From the NCBI GenBank assembly GCA_013423325.1, contig BLJB01000077.1:1-64000 (forward strand): DNA of 64,000 nt. The letters are read 5' to 3'. How positions within the stretch are numbered: the first letter of the stretch is position 1; each line of letters begins with the position of its first letter. The DNA is from Usnea hakonensis. Its lineage: Eukaryota > Ascomycota > Lecanoromycetes > Lecanorales > Parmeliaceae. A program made the position numbers and the translations under genes. The notes under the pieces were generated by a model, which had not been told where the DNA came from, searched no databases, and saw only the letters and a list, made by a program, of their open reading frames with translations. Below are positions 11,599 to 23,506 of this stretch, piece after piece.

Positions 11599-13144
11599 GG
11601 CGAAAGGAAGTTGCGCTGACAGCTTAGCAGATTCTGCAAAAGAAACAAGCCAGCCCAACAATTACTCTTATGGTATCAATGCGCGTCTTTATGTCTTACA
11701 CGACGGGGCCCAAGCGTTTGTTGATTGTGTTCCTTTATTCAGCTGGACGTGAGAGTTAGCCTTACCACAAGCATTCATTTCAGTTTAGCTTACGAACATA
11801 CAATCGACGCCTTGTGCTTTCTAGCCACAATGAACAAGAGCGAGTTATGACTTGAATTGTAGCGATCAAAATTCCCGACGGTTGAATTATGAAAGTCGAC
11901 AGGAATCACGAGAAAATCAGCAGTCTTTGTGGCCGGATACCTATTTTTAGCTTGGCTGGACGCACATAAGCAGCCACTGCAGCCTCGCCGCATTTCGAGA
12001 GTCACGACTAATTTCATGGCAATATCCCAATGACTAAGCGAAGCACTGGATCAACCCTATGATAAAGAGCATGGGAGAAACCCAGTGCAAAGACTGACCG
12101 AAGAGAAAGCCATGTTGATGCTCAACAGACTCCATTCGGCATATATCATCCCAAAGGTACTACGACTTTCTTTTCTCCATTGATCGTCAGCTTCCTGAAA
12201 GTTTATCTATTATTCAAGAGCTGAAAGGCGTCATACTATATTACCATCTCGAGGCGTGAGCACAGGATCTTTGCCTTATGTCGAGCAAATAATCTCGATT
12301 GGACTGAGAGACTACTCAATGAGCAACCAATGATGGCCTCAAGGCTCTGGTTCCACCTCGTTATCCGAGTGGGGGGCCAACGAGACTGCGCCTTGCAAAA
12401 AGATCGGCACGCTATAACAGATGGTAGGGCCTGATAATGGGACGTCTTCCAAGATCGACACCGTTTTTACGATTCGGTAACATCCATACATATTTACTTC
12501 TTCCCTCAGAAAGCAACGATTCGGCCACTATCCGGCGGGATCTGCCCGATATTTTTACAAATCAGGTCCAGAAGATCCCGTATAGTACAGTAAAATTGCA
12601 CTCAGCTTCGATTAGGTAAGCCAGGAATATGAGACCCCCTTTGTATCGGTCAGAAGAGCCGAGGGAGCATGTCCTTGCTTCAGCGAAAAGGCTTTGTTAA
12701 GAAGCCATGATTCACCTCTTTGCTGAGCCGGTGAATACTGAGTAAGCGAGAATGTTGGTTTCTGGCGGTGGAGAAGAATAAGGCAAACTCAATGTCGAGG
12801 GAGAAGGGAAACGAGACGTTATATGACGCGCATATTGCGTCATAGCTACGGGAGCTCGACTCCCATGAATAAAGTGGATGCCCATGGGCCCGTTGCCTGT
12901 AAGACCACTGAGGAAGTACATTCTCTGTGGGTAACCGTCTTTTCGAAGAGGGTGACGTCTTGGCCAGATCGATGGTCCATGGCTGTGACGCACCAGGTAC
13001 TAGAAGACAAGTGCTAATGGAGCGGTGAAAAGAAAGCAGCGTCTTATAAAATCGCTAGATCTATCTCACTTGTGTAAATGGACGAGGCGGAGGGAATATA
13101 TACCTCAGGAGGCCCATTGACCGAGAGGTATTTTCGTAAACGTA
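11599..13144. other. Intergenic region between the NLR-type gene and ORC6
   Basis: About 1.5 kb with frequent stops in all frames. Apart from a possible small first exon of the NLR-type gene (11766-11778), nothing here joins to either neighbour or shows a motif. It presumably holds the two promoters, which fire away from each other. Confidence 0.5.
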
Positions 13145-13184
13145 GATCATAGGGCTAGGGCTATGATCATTGGATCAGACGCGT
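13145..13184 (+). promoter_or_regulatory. Inverted repeat plus MluI cell-cycle-type box before ORC6
   Basis: A perfect 8-bp inverted repeat (GATCATAG at 13145-13152 and CTATGATC at 13161-13168, 8-bp spacer) is followed ten bases later by ACGCGT at 13179-13184, about 85 bp before the ORC6 start codon. ACGCGT is the core site of MBF-type factors that drive G1/S replication genes in yeasts. Its use here is inference from position and gene function. Confidence 0.4.
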
Positions 13185-13269
13185 TACTCGGATCTCGTGT
13201 CTAGACGCCTCGGACATCTACTGAGAATTTTCTCTAGCTTTCAATAAGCAGCTTCAGAAATTTGTTAAG

Positions 13270-14477
13270 ATGGATAGGTCTATGGCTCAAGCATTGACGG
13301 GTCTGATTCCCACTCTTACGGGTCCGCTACCCCCCGAACTCCTTGAGCTTGCAGTCTCTCTGCTCGCACAATCACGTAGCAAGGCAAGCAATTTGAAGTC
13401 GGACGAGGAAATCGCAAGATCATACGCGTGCGCCAATCTAGCTTGCGAAAGGTGTGAGGCATCCCAGGGGTTGCATGTTCATCAGATGGCTGGCTGACTC
13501 CACTATTCAGACTCAAGCAATCACTAGCTCTACCAAAGATCGAACCTCGCCCACCATGCCCTCCTACGGTTTACCAGAAGCTCTACAGATACCTTGATAG
13601 TGCTCTACCAGCGGGAACAAGACGAACTGCTCGGCCCTTGAAACAAAGTATCTCTACTACGACACCACAGTCTTCACCAGCCAAACCGAGAACCCCAGCA
13701 AAAGCAACACCGCTCAAACCAGACACGCGGCGGAAGAAGATACCTCAGAGGTCGTCAGCTGCCATCATTGAAGCTCCAGCATGGACCATGTCTGTCATAC
13801 GCCATCTCTGCAATAAGATGGGAGCTCCCGCTGCTCCACATCACATCTTCGCTGGCGTTTCCTCTATCATAGGATCCCAACAGCAGCAAAGCACGATCAA
13901 GATTCCAGCATTGGTAGTTGCCGTCTATGTGCTCGTAACAACACGTCTGGCTGGCACCGAGACAGCAGCGGACGAATACCGAGCCCGCAGAACCCTTGCG
14001 TTGGAGATCGTCAAGGACGCCCCTGGGAAGGATGAAGTGGATATGCAAGTCGGTAATGGTGATATTGATGACTGTATGCGTAAGGTCAAGGATCAGAAGT
14101 GGACCCAGATGGATTGGTTTAGGAACATCACCCCTGGGACTGGTGTTGATTTGGCTGCAGCGGCAGAAGATGGCGCTGATGAAGGTTCCAGCGATGACAA
14201 TGCGGATGGAGGGGCTTTTCTGCCTTTGACAAGGCGAAGTCTTGGTAGACGAGACTCGCTGGAACGGGACTATCTCCAAGCGGGTCTAGGCACAATGGTG
14301 AGAGTTTCGTTGCCTTCCCTGGGCTATCATTCCTTACTAACGCATCTACAGATGCGAGATCAGGTAGACTACCTCAGTGACAATAGAAGACTTGAGTATC
14401 AGACTTGGAAGAAGAACATCTTGATACAGATCGAAGAGCTGGAGAAAGGCCAAGACATAAACGTTGGGCTAGGCTAA
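13270..14477 (+). CDS. ORC6: Origin recognition complex subunit 6
   Basis: ORC6 is the smallest subunit of the six-protein complex that marks replication origins and helps load the MCM helicase. Three exons (13270-13451, 13511-14297, 14352-14477) give 364 residues. The N-terminus (QALTGLIPTL, LPPELLELAVSLLAQSRSKA, SYACANLACERLKQSL) is the cyclin-box-like first domain typical of fungal ORC6. It is followed by PRPPCPP, a Ser/Thr-Pro and basic linker with several possible CDK sites (TPQSSPAK, TPAKATP), and a second helical domain (APAWTMSVIRHLCNKMGAP). An acidic segment and a short C-terminal helix (YQTWKKNILIQIEELE) close the protein. The last intron is 54 bp and in frame, so an unspliced message would only add 18 residues; the GTGAGA donor and CTACAG acceptor favour splicing. 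It is convergent with the next gene. Confidence 0.92.
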
Positions 14478-14504
14478 AGGATATTTTTCAAACAAATGAA
14501 GAGC

Positions 14505-15107
14505 TCAACTTTGCTTCATGAGGTCCCAAATATCCAGTCCAAATCCAGAGGGCGGTGCTGCAGGAGCTTTGGACCTCTCCAACATGGCTTGTAGTCCGCT
14601 CTTGTGCTTTCTACCCCTTTCTCGCCGCTTACTGGCCTTTGAAGGTTTATCGTGCGGATTGATTTCTTGGTCTAGGGATGGCTTAGGATCAGAAGATATC
14701 GCTCTTGACGTAGCTTTAGCCTCTTTATTCATTCTACCCGTCTCGGACTGTGGTAAAGGAAAATCGTCGAATCGATGACAGGCTAAACACTTGACCCTGA
14801 CATGCTTTTCTGGAGTTGCAGAAATTCTGCCCCTGGTATGTCTTTTTGGCCGGGGCTTTGGATTAGGCATTTGTAACGCTCGTTTGTCGACTCTGCTTGT
14901 TTGCGATGTCCATCCAGGGATCAAGATAGTGCCACATGCCTTACATGATGAGCTTGACCTTTCATCGCACTTAGACTTGGCATTGCTAGCTATCTCGATG
15001 TGACGTTGGAGCATGAGCTGCGCTGAGGTGGCTGGCGCGATAGCTGAATACAGATGTGCAGAGGCGTGTAGAAAGTTCAGCCTGGCTTCTCTTGCCACAT
15101 CAGCCAT
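14505..15107 (-). CDS. RNase P/MRP protein subunit, Rpr2/Rpp21/Snm1 family
   Basis: A single-exon protein of 200 residues that matches the small zinc-ribbon subunit of RNase P (tRNA 5' maturation) or RNase MRP (rRNA processing). The N-terminal helix ARLNFLHASAHLYSA is typical of the family. The zinc ligands are two CxxC pairs, CKAC at about 55-58 and CLAC at about 107-110, separated by a basic arginine- and lysine-rich stretch. The C-terminal half is basic and low in complexity (KASKRRERGRKHKSGLQAML). I cannot say whether it is Rpr2 (RNase P) or Snm1 (MRP). Its stop codon lies 27 bp from the ORC6 stop, so the two 3' untranslated regions must overlap. Confidence 0.85.
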   Translation of the reverse strand: MADVAREARLNFLHASAHLYSAIAPATSAQLMLQRHIEIASNAKSKCDERSSSSCKACGTILIPGWTSQTSRVDKRALQMPNPKPRPKRHTRGRISATPEKHVRVKCLACHRFDDFPLPQSETGRMNKEAKATSRAISSDPKPSLDQEINPHDKPSKASKRRERGRKHKSGLQAMLERSKAPAAPPSGFGLDIWDLMKQS

Positions 15108-16133
15108 GACGAAAAGACTTCCCGGTTGAATTCTATTCGAATAAAGTAAAATATTCTTTGCTCACTGAGGTGCGTCATTCTATTCGCAAGCGCGATAGCC
15201 GCCCGTCAATCGTTCCTTGGCACCTTGGCTCCACTGGGTCAAAGTCTTTCATAAAGTAATCTCTTATACTACTCCACCGATATTGCCAAAATGGTATATC
15301 AAGTTCGATGGACTTGCTCCTGGTGTCTGATCCAAGCCTCGCGGTACGGCGCCCACGCTGGCTATTCTGGTGTACATGATGCTACAGGTGCTTCTAAAAA
15401 ACGGCATGACAATTGACTCTTTCGGAGACTAGGTCTGCGGGCCTGTACCTCGAACTTTTGGTCTAGTCAGGAGTCTCGCTGCCATTTACAGTAAGGTGGT
15501 CGTACTCCTCCATCCTTTTCTAGTCCTCGGGGATCTCAAAAAGCCTTGCATGTCACCCTGGGCGATGCTAAATCTGGCGCTGAAGAACAATGGAAAATTT
15601 CCAGAAGAAATCTATTCCGAAGCGTATTGAATGACCTTCCAGACCATTTTTGAGGACTGATGTCCTTTAGTTGGCAGTATGTTTTGCCGCAAATTTGATT
15701 ATAGTATAAGTCTTTTCTGGGAAGTTCACCTGCATCTGGATCACCCGTCTCCTGATTTCCCCTTTTGTCAAAAACGTTAGTAAGGTAGACAACAGACTAT
15801 GCATCTGTCGATTGTCCTGAATTAGTGACACTAGTCGCATATTGGGCGTCTTTGATTGCTCGGGGTTAAGGTACCTCACCTTTTTAACTCCTTTTCTCCT
15901 AGTGATTGTTCTACCGATGATTTGCCGCGATAATTTCTCCGAATTTAAGAATGTGTGTTGACAAGAACGCCCAATTCAAAACACTTTCGTTTAAGCAATA
16001 CAATGTCTCTACACGTGTATAGACTGTCGAAAAGACCCCAATTGGAGACCCCTGACCAACGTCGCGCAGTTTACATTCCTCAGCTCAAGTCAAAGGCTTG
16101 CTTGCATCAGTCACTAAAAAGTATCTAGTCAAG
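15108..16133. other. Shared upstream region of the Rpr2/Snm1-type and pyrABCN genes
   Basis: About 1 kb of divergent promoter space. A weak 70-codon frame at 15667-15879 on the minus strand has no motif and is not called. An in-frame extension of pyrABCN back to 16098 would need a TTG start and is not credited. Confidence 0.5.
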
Positions 16134-19100
16134 ATGCCTCGAACACAGATGGATCACAATATGCTCGGCAGTCCTCCAATTGGTCTACCTGATGGTGAGC
16201 TTGGTGATGCAAAACCACACTCTGGAGCCATTGATGGCTTCAGTACAGTGCCTACCCTCAACACTCTGGCAGCACCACACGAAGGGGCAGACGCAGAAAA
16301 GGCAATGAGGCTAGAATTGAAGGATGGGTCAACACATTTAGGGATCAGCTTTGGAGCAAACAAGTGTGTTTCTGGAGAACTCGTGTTCCAGACGGGGATG
16401 GTGGGATACCCAGAGTCAATTACGGATCCTTCATACAGAGGACAAATCTTGGTCGTCACATTTCCACTTATTGGCAACTACGGCGTACCCTCTAGGGACA
16501 CCATGGACGAGATACTCGGTGACCTACCTGCTCATTTTGAGGCTACCCAAATTCACATCTCAGGCCTCATAGTAGCCTCATATTCTGGAGAGGATTACTC
16601 TCATCACCTTGCTACATCCTCCTTAGGGACATGGCTCAAAGAACAAGACATTCCTGCAATGTACGGAGTGGATACCCGAGCATTGACCAAGAGGATACGA
16701 GAGGAAGGGAGTATGCTCGGGAAGATGGTAATGGAGACTAGCAATCAGAGTAACGGTATAGTCCACGGTCACATTGGAAGAAAAGAGTACGCTACAGTTC
16801 CGTCTTTCGAGGATGTGGAGTGGGATGATCCGAACACGAAGAACCTCGTGGCTGAAGGTGAGATTCTCAATTCCATTGAATATTCTCTGGTGTCTCTACT
16901 GATATCCTTCGTTAGTCTCTATCCAAGAGCCTCGTCTTTACACTCCACCAGCCAAGAACGCTTTATATCATACGTCAGCTCGACCAGTAAGAATCGTCTG
17001 CATCGATGTGGGACTCAAATACAATCAGCTCCGCTGCCTTCTCTCCAGGGGTGCGGAGGTCTTGGTCGTCCCTTGGGACTACAACTTTCTAGGTCTTGCT
17101 GGCAAAGACTACGATGGGCTTTTCATATCTAATGGTCCTGGGGATCCTTCAATGCTTACGAAGACCGTGCAGCATATCTCTACTGCAGTGCGAGAAGCTA
17201 AAACGCCTATCTTCGGAATTTGCCTAGGTCATCAGCTTCTCGCTCGCGCTGCAGGAGCGCAGACAATCAAGATGAAATTTGGAAACCGTGGACACAACAT
17301 TCCTTGCACTCATAAGGCCTCCGGAAAGTGCTACATCACCTCGCAGAACCACGGTTACGCAGTCGACGCAATGAGCCTACCTTTCGACTGGGAAGAACTC
17401 TTTGTCAATGCTAATGACGGTAGCAATGAAGGTATCAGACACCTCAATCGGCCTTATTTTAGTGTGCAATTCCATCCAGAGAGCACACCGGGACCTAGAG
17501 ACACCGAATTTCTTTTCGATGTCTTTCTTGATGCTGTCAAAGAAAGCGCTGCCTCAGTCGAAGCTTTGCTGCGCCCTATCAATTTCCCAGGTGGTACAGC
17601 CGACGAAAATGAAAAGTCTCATCCAAGAGTGATCGTGAAGAAGGTTTTGTTACTGGGAAGTGGGGGCCTCAGCATCGGCCAGGCTGGAGAGTTCGATTAC
17701 TCTGGCAGTCAAGCAATAAAGGCTCTGAAGCAGGAGGGCATCTACACTATTTTGATAAATCCCAACATCGCCACCATACAAACATCGAAAGGCCTTGCGG
17801 ATAAAGTCTACTTTCTGCCTGTGACGGCCGATTCCGTGCGGAAAATTATCAGGCACGAGCGGCCAGATGCAATCTACGTCACGTTTGGCGGCCAGACAGC
17901 ACTGCAAGTGGGTATAGAAATGAGTGACGAGTTTGAGGAGCTTGGTGTGAAGGTTCTGGGAACCCCAATTAGTACAATTGTCACAACCGAAGATCGCGAG
18001 TTATTCGCTCGAAGAATGAAATCAATCGGCGAGAAATGTGCACCATCAGCATCCGCAATTTCAACTGAAGAAGCTGTGTCTGCAGTCCAAGCCATTGGCT
18101 TTCCCGTCATAGTTCGTGCAGCATATGCCCTTGGAGGCCTAGGCAGCGGCTTCGCCGACAATGAGCACCAATTACGCGAGCTATGCGATAAAGCTTTTGC
18201 CGTAAGTCCGCAAGTCCTTGTGGAGCGAAGCATGAAGGGCTGGAAAGAAATCGAATATGAGGTGGTTCGTGATGGGAGGGACAATTGCATAACAGTCTGC
18301 AACATGGAAAATTTTGACCCATTGGGTATTCACACTGGAGACTCAATTGTTGTGGCACCCTCACAGACCCTATCTGATGAAGATTACAACATGCTCCGAA
18401 CAACAGCAGTCAACGTTATACGCCATCTTGAAGTTGTAGGAGAATGTAACATACAGTATGCCTTGAATCCGGATTCGAAAGAATACTGCATTATCGAAGT
18501 CAACGCTAGATTATCAAGATCGTCTGCCCTGGCTTCGAAAGCCACTGGCTATCCTTTGGCATTCATTGCTGCAAAGCTTGGTTTAGGTATACCCTTGAAT
18601 GAGATCTCAAACAGTGTCACCAAAGTCACTTGTGCATGCTTTGAGCCGTCTCTGGACTATGTCGTTGTCAAGATACCGAGATGGGACCTAAAAAAATTTA
18701 CTCGAGTCTCTACACAGCTGAATTCCTCAATGAAGAGTGTCGGTGAAGTCATGAGTATAGGCAGGACGTTTGAAGAAGCTATCCAAAAGGCCATCCGATC
18801 CATTGATTTCCATAATCTTGGATTCAACGACACGAGCGCATTGATGTCCATTGACAACGAGCTACAGACGCCGTCGGATCAACGTCTTTTCGCCATCGCT
18901 AATGCCATGCATTCTGGCTACAGTGTTGACAAGATCTGGGAGATGACTCGGATCGACAAGTGGTTTTTGAGAAAGTTGAAGAGGTTAAGCGACTTTGGGA
19001 AGCTCATGAGCACATTTGAACCAAGTACAGTCACTCAAAGCTTGGTCCGTCAAGCCAAGCAGCTAGGCTTTTCAGACCGACAGCTTGCGAAATTTTGGAG

Positions 19101-22100
19101 CTCTACCGAGGGAGCTGTGCGTCAATTGCGAATAGATGCTGGTATTACGCCATTCGTGAAACAGATCGACACTGTAGCAGCCGAATTCCCTGCCTTTACG
19201 AATTACCTCTACCTGACTTATAATGGCTCGGAACATGATGTGAGCTTTGAAGACCATGGGGTAATGGTCCTTGGATCGGGTGTATACCGCATTGGCTCGT
19301 CTGTGGAGTTTGACTGGTGTTCTGTGAGAGCCATTCGCACTCTAAGAAGTCAACGCTTCAAGACTGTGATGGTAAATTATAACCCGGAGACGGTGAGCAC
19401 AGATTATGATGAAGCAGACAAGCTCTACTTCGAGACTATCAATCTTGAGACCGTCCTTGACGTCTACCAATTGGAAATGTCCAGTGGAGTTATCGTCTCG
19501 ATGGGGGGTCAGACACCGAATAACATCGCTCTAGAGCTGTTCCGCAGTAAGATCAAAGTTCTTGGCACTTCGCCCGATATGATTGACATGGCCGAAAATC
19601 GATACAAATTCTCTCGCATGCTGGACAGGATATACGTCGATCAGCCGGCGTGGAAGGAGTTGACAAGTATCGAAGAAGCCTGGGAATTCTGCGACAAAGT
19701 CGGTTATCCTGTGCTGGTACGGCCTTCGTACGTCCTCTCTGGAGCAGCGATGAACACAGTCTACTCGCAGCACGACCTCGCAAGCTACCTGGATCAAGCG
19801 GCTGAAGTATCGAAAGATCATCCTGTCGTGATTACCAAATACATTGAGAATGCAAAGGAGATCGAGATGGATGCAGTCGCACAAGATGGTACCATGGTCG
19901 GCCATTTCATTTCTGAGCACGTTGAGAATGCTGGGGTTCATTCTGGAGACGCTACTTTAATATTGCCGCCTCAAGACCTTGATCCAGAAACTGTCAGACG
20001 GATAGAAGATGCGACAAGAAAGATCGGCGACGCCCTAAACGTGACTGGACCTTTCAACATACAGTTTATTGCAAAAGACAACGAGATCAAGGTCATCGAG
20101 TGCAATGTTCGAGCTTCGAGATCCTTTCCTTTCGTATCGAAAGTCATGGGTGTTGACCTGATCGAGATGTCTACAAAGGCTATCATGGGTGCTCCGCTTG
20201 TAGCGTACCCGCCTACCGAAATACCTCAGAACTATGTTGGCGTTAAGGTACCTCAGTTCTCCTTCTCCCGGCTCTCCGGAGCAGACCCTGTCTTGGGAGT
20301 AGAGATGGCATCCACGGGCGAGGTGGCTTGCTTTGGCCAAGACAAGTATGAAGCGTATATTAAAGCGCTTATCTCGACTGGATTCAAGGTTCCAAAGAGC
20401 AATATACTGCTGTCGCTAGGATCGTTGAAGGAGAAAATGGAACTGCTACCGTCCATCATGAAACTGCACAAGCTGGGTTACAGTCTTTTTGCAACCACTG
20501 GAACTGCAGACTACCTTCGAGAAAACGGCATTCCGGTAAAAGTTTTGGAGATACTCTCCAGTGAATCTGAACAACAAAAGTCCGAGTATTCAATACCGCA
20601 GCATCTTGCTAACAACACTATTGGCTTGTATATCAATTTACCATCTCGCAACAATTTCCGTCGACCTGCCAATTACATAAGTCTGGGTTATAGAAGTAGG
20701 AGATTGGCAGTCGACTATTCGATACCATTGGTCACAAATGTTAAAAACGCGAAAATTCTCATCGAAGCAATGTCTAGACACTACGATTTTGAGATTCGAA
20801 GCATTGATTATCAAACCGGCCATCGAACGATGGTCCTACCAGGCTTGATCAATGTCTCAGCCTTTTTACCTAGTGTGACTGTCACTGTTAAGCGTGATCT
20901 CAATATGGTCACTAGAGCCTCTATTGCCGCAGGATTCAGTATGATCCGAGTCATGCCGTTGGGACTCGAAGACTCAGTGACGGACGCCCGCTCATTGAAG
21001 CTAGCACAACAAGGAAGCCGACATGGGGCTTTCTGTGACTACAATTTTTCTGTAGCAGCAACGTCCTCAAACTCTGAACAGATCAGTCAAGTCGTTGAAG
21101 ATATTGGCTCTCTCTTTATTCCCTTCAACTCTCTGTCGAAAAGCATTAGCAAAGTTGCAGCTGTGGCTTCTCATTTTGCTACTTGGCCGAACCACAAGAC
21201 CATTGTCACTGATGCCAAAACCACCGACTTGTACTCAGTACTCTTGCTGGCAAGTCTACATAATCGAAAAGTACACGTCACTTGCGTTACCACCGAGGAA
21301 GATATTCAGCTTGTTGCCTTGAGCAAATCAAAAGGACTGAAAGTGACATGCGACGTCTCCGTCTATTCATTGTTTCTTTCGCAGGAAGATTTTCCAGAAT
21401 GCTCCTCTTTGCCCACTGTCACCGACCAAAAAGCGTTGTGGAACCACATGGAGAATATAGACTGTTTTGCAATCGGTAGTCTTCCATACCATATTGCCAT
21501 TGCAGCTAGAGAAGCAGCTACGCCCGCTGTCGGAATTGCCGATACTCTCCCGCTATTGCTCACGGCGGTCTCGGAAGGTCGACTGACAATGGAAGATGTG
21601 ATCGCTAAATTACATGAAAATCCCAAGAAGATCTTCGAGCTTCATGACCAGCCTGGTACATCAGTTGAGATTGAAGTCGAACGACCATACGTCCTACAGC
21701 CTTCTACCGTATGGTCGCCATTTGTAGGCAAGGCGATGCGAGGTTCTGTGCAGCGGGTCATGTTCCAAAATATGACGAGCTGCCTGGATGGAGAAGTGAT
21801 ACGAGACGCGAGCTTTGGGAGAGACATGTCCGGGCATTCCCTTTCTGTCCAATCACCCGTGGCCAAGCCAATACAATCCCCGGCCCTTCGTCCGACCAGC
21901 TCACATGATCAACGGGGGTCTGTACATGATCGGAGGCCATCCGTGCTTTCAGAAACCGCACTGCCGGCACGACCCGTTAGTCGATTACGCCAACAAGATG
22001 GAAATAACACCGCGCAGTCTCCTAAAGACCCTCAACTACAATCCGCCACTTCATCGACCATGGCTACAGACTTTGCCTCTACTCATCTACCAGCGTCATT

Positions 22101-23133
22101 GCCTCCCATTACTCACAATGTTCAAGACTTACTCTCGCGTTCGCCCTTCAAGCAACGCCACATACTCTCTGTGGACCAATTCAACCGCCAAGACTTGCAC
22201 CTCCTCTTCACTGTCGCCCAAGAGATGTACCTCGGTGTCGTCCGCCAAGGGATCCTTGACATATTGAAAGGTCGCCTTCTTTGTACCCTTTTCTACGAAC
22301 CCTCTACCCGCACGTCTGCGTCATTCGATGCAGCAATGCAACGCCTTGGCGGCCGTACAGTCCCAATCGCTACATCACATTCTTCAACGCGAAAAGGGGA
22401 AACACTCCAAGACACTGTCCGAACTCTGGGCTGCTACGGTGACGCTGTTGTACTGCGCCATCCTGACGAAGCCAGTGCTGCTATTGCCGCCAAATTCAGC
22501 ACTGTTCCCATAATAAATGGAGGCAACGGTAGCCTGGAGCATCCCACTCAAGCATTCTTGGATCTTTTCACCATACGAGAAGAATTGGGAACAGTGAACA
22601 GTCTTTACATAACCTTCGTCGGCGACCTCCGCCACGGCCGCACAGTCCACAGCCTTGTGAAACTCCTCCAACATTACGACGTGCATATCCAGCTCGTCTC
22701 TCCTCCCTCGCTCGCCCTTCCTGCTGACGTTCGACAATCCCTCGTCGGCGCGGGAAAACTAGTGCACCAAGGCTCCACGTTGGACCGCGAGATAATATCG
22801 AGATCGGACGTCATCTACTGTACACGTTTGCAGAAAGAGCGCTTCGAGGATTTCGACGAGTACGAGAGGCTCAAAGGAGGCTTGGTGATTGATAACAACG
22901 TTCTGAAGCATGCGAAGCCGCACATGGTAATTATGCATCCGCTGCCAAGAAATGAGGAGGTTGGCGAGGAGATAGATTTCGACCAGAGGGCAGCCTATTT
23001 TAGACAGGTATGCTACACCACCACACACTGCGCTGTATGGACTCGATATTCGCAGAGATACTAATGTGAGAGACAGATGCGGTACGGACTTTACTGCCGC
23101 ATGGCATTGCTTGCGTTGGTCATGGCCCCGTAA
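16134..23133 (+). CDS. pyrABCN: Carbamoyl-phosphate synthase / aspartate transcarbamylase fusion (pyrABCN, URA2 type)
   Basis: This multifunctional cytosolic enzyme catalyses the first two steps of pyrimidine synthesis and is the usual UTP-inhibited control point. Three exons (16134-16857, 16916-23007, 23077-23133) give 2,290 residues, close to Aspergillus and yeast homologues. Order: carbamoyl-phosphate synthase small/GATase part with nucleophile in FGICLGHQ (C near 344) and VQFHPEST (H428, E430); two ATP-grasp synthetase halves (from GSGGLSIGQAGEFDYSGSQA and GSGVYRIGSSVEFDW); a dihydroorotase-like domain; a Ser/Pro linker at about 1870-1975; and aspartate transcarbamylase with YEPSTRTSASF near 2036, HPTQAFLDL, DLRHGRTVHSL and MHPLPRNEE. 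The dihydroorotase-like domain is dead: the metal-binding HxH after LPGLI is replaced by NVS, as in fungal URA2. The last 18 residues come from a tiny third exon. Confidence 0.97.
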
Positions 23134-23506
23134 GGAAGGTATGGAACATATATATGGAGAAAGACAAGGAAAAGTCACCGTACAAAATAGGCCGCTGGCC
23201 TATAAAAGTTCTTTCTTTGGAAAATAAAACAGTCAGAGTGCATGAGTGAGCGACAGGAGCGTGATAATAGACGAAGACGAAGCATTTTAGAAAAAGCGAA
23301 CGATACCATAACACTAGTACCCGTACATAGAGACCAGAACACTGTTCAAGCTGAATTTGCATAATAATTTTACGTTCATTAGTTCGCTACTTGGTTCACC
23401 AGAGCCATATTTCCTGCAATACCATCGCTCATAAAACGTTCAATGTGCAGCATGCATCATTCAATAGAGGCGTTTGCAAATGCAGCATATCCATCTGCCG
23501 TATTCC
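23134..23506. other. Convergent 3' spacer between pyrABCN and DCL1
   Basis: The 373 bp between the two stop codons hold no coding signal. An AATAAA sits near 23223 on the plus strand and is a candidate polyadenylation signal for pyrABCN. Confidence 0.4.

Noticed and set aside
11790..12017. 75-codon minus-strand frame upstream of the NLR as an extra N-terminal exon
   Set aside because: No donor joins it in phase to the NLR acceptor, and it shows no effector-domain motif.
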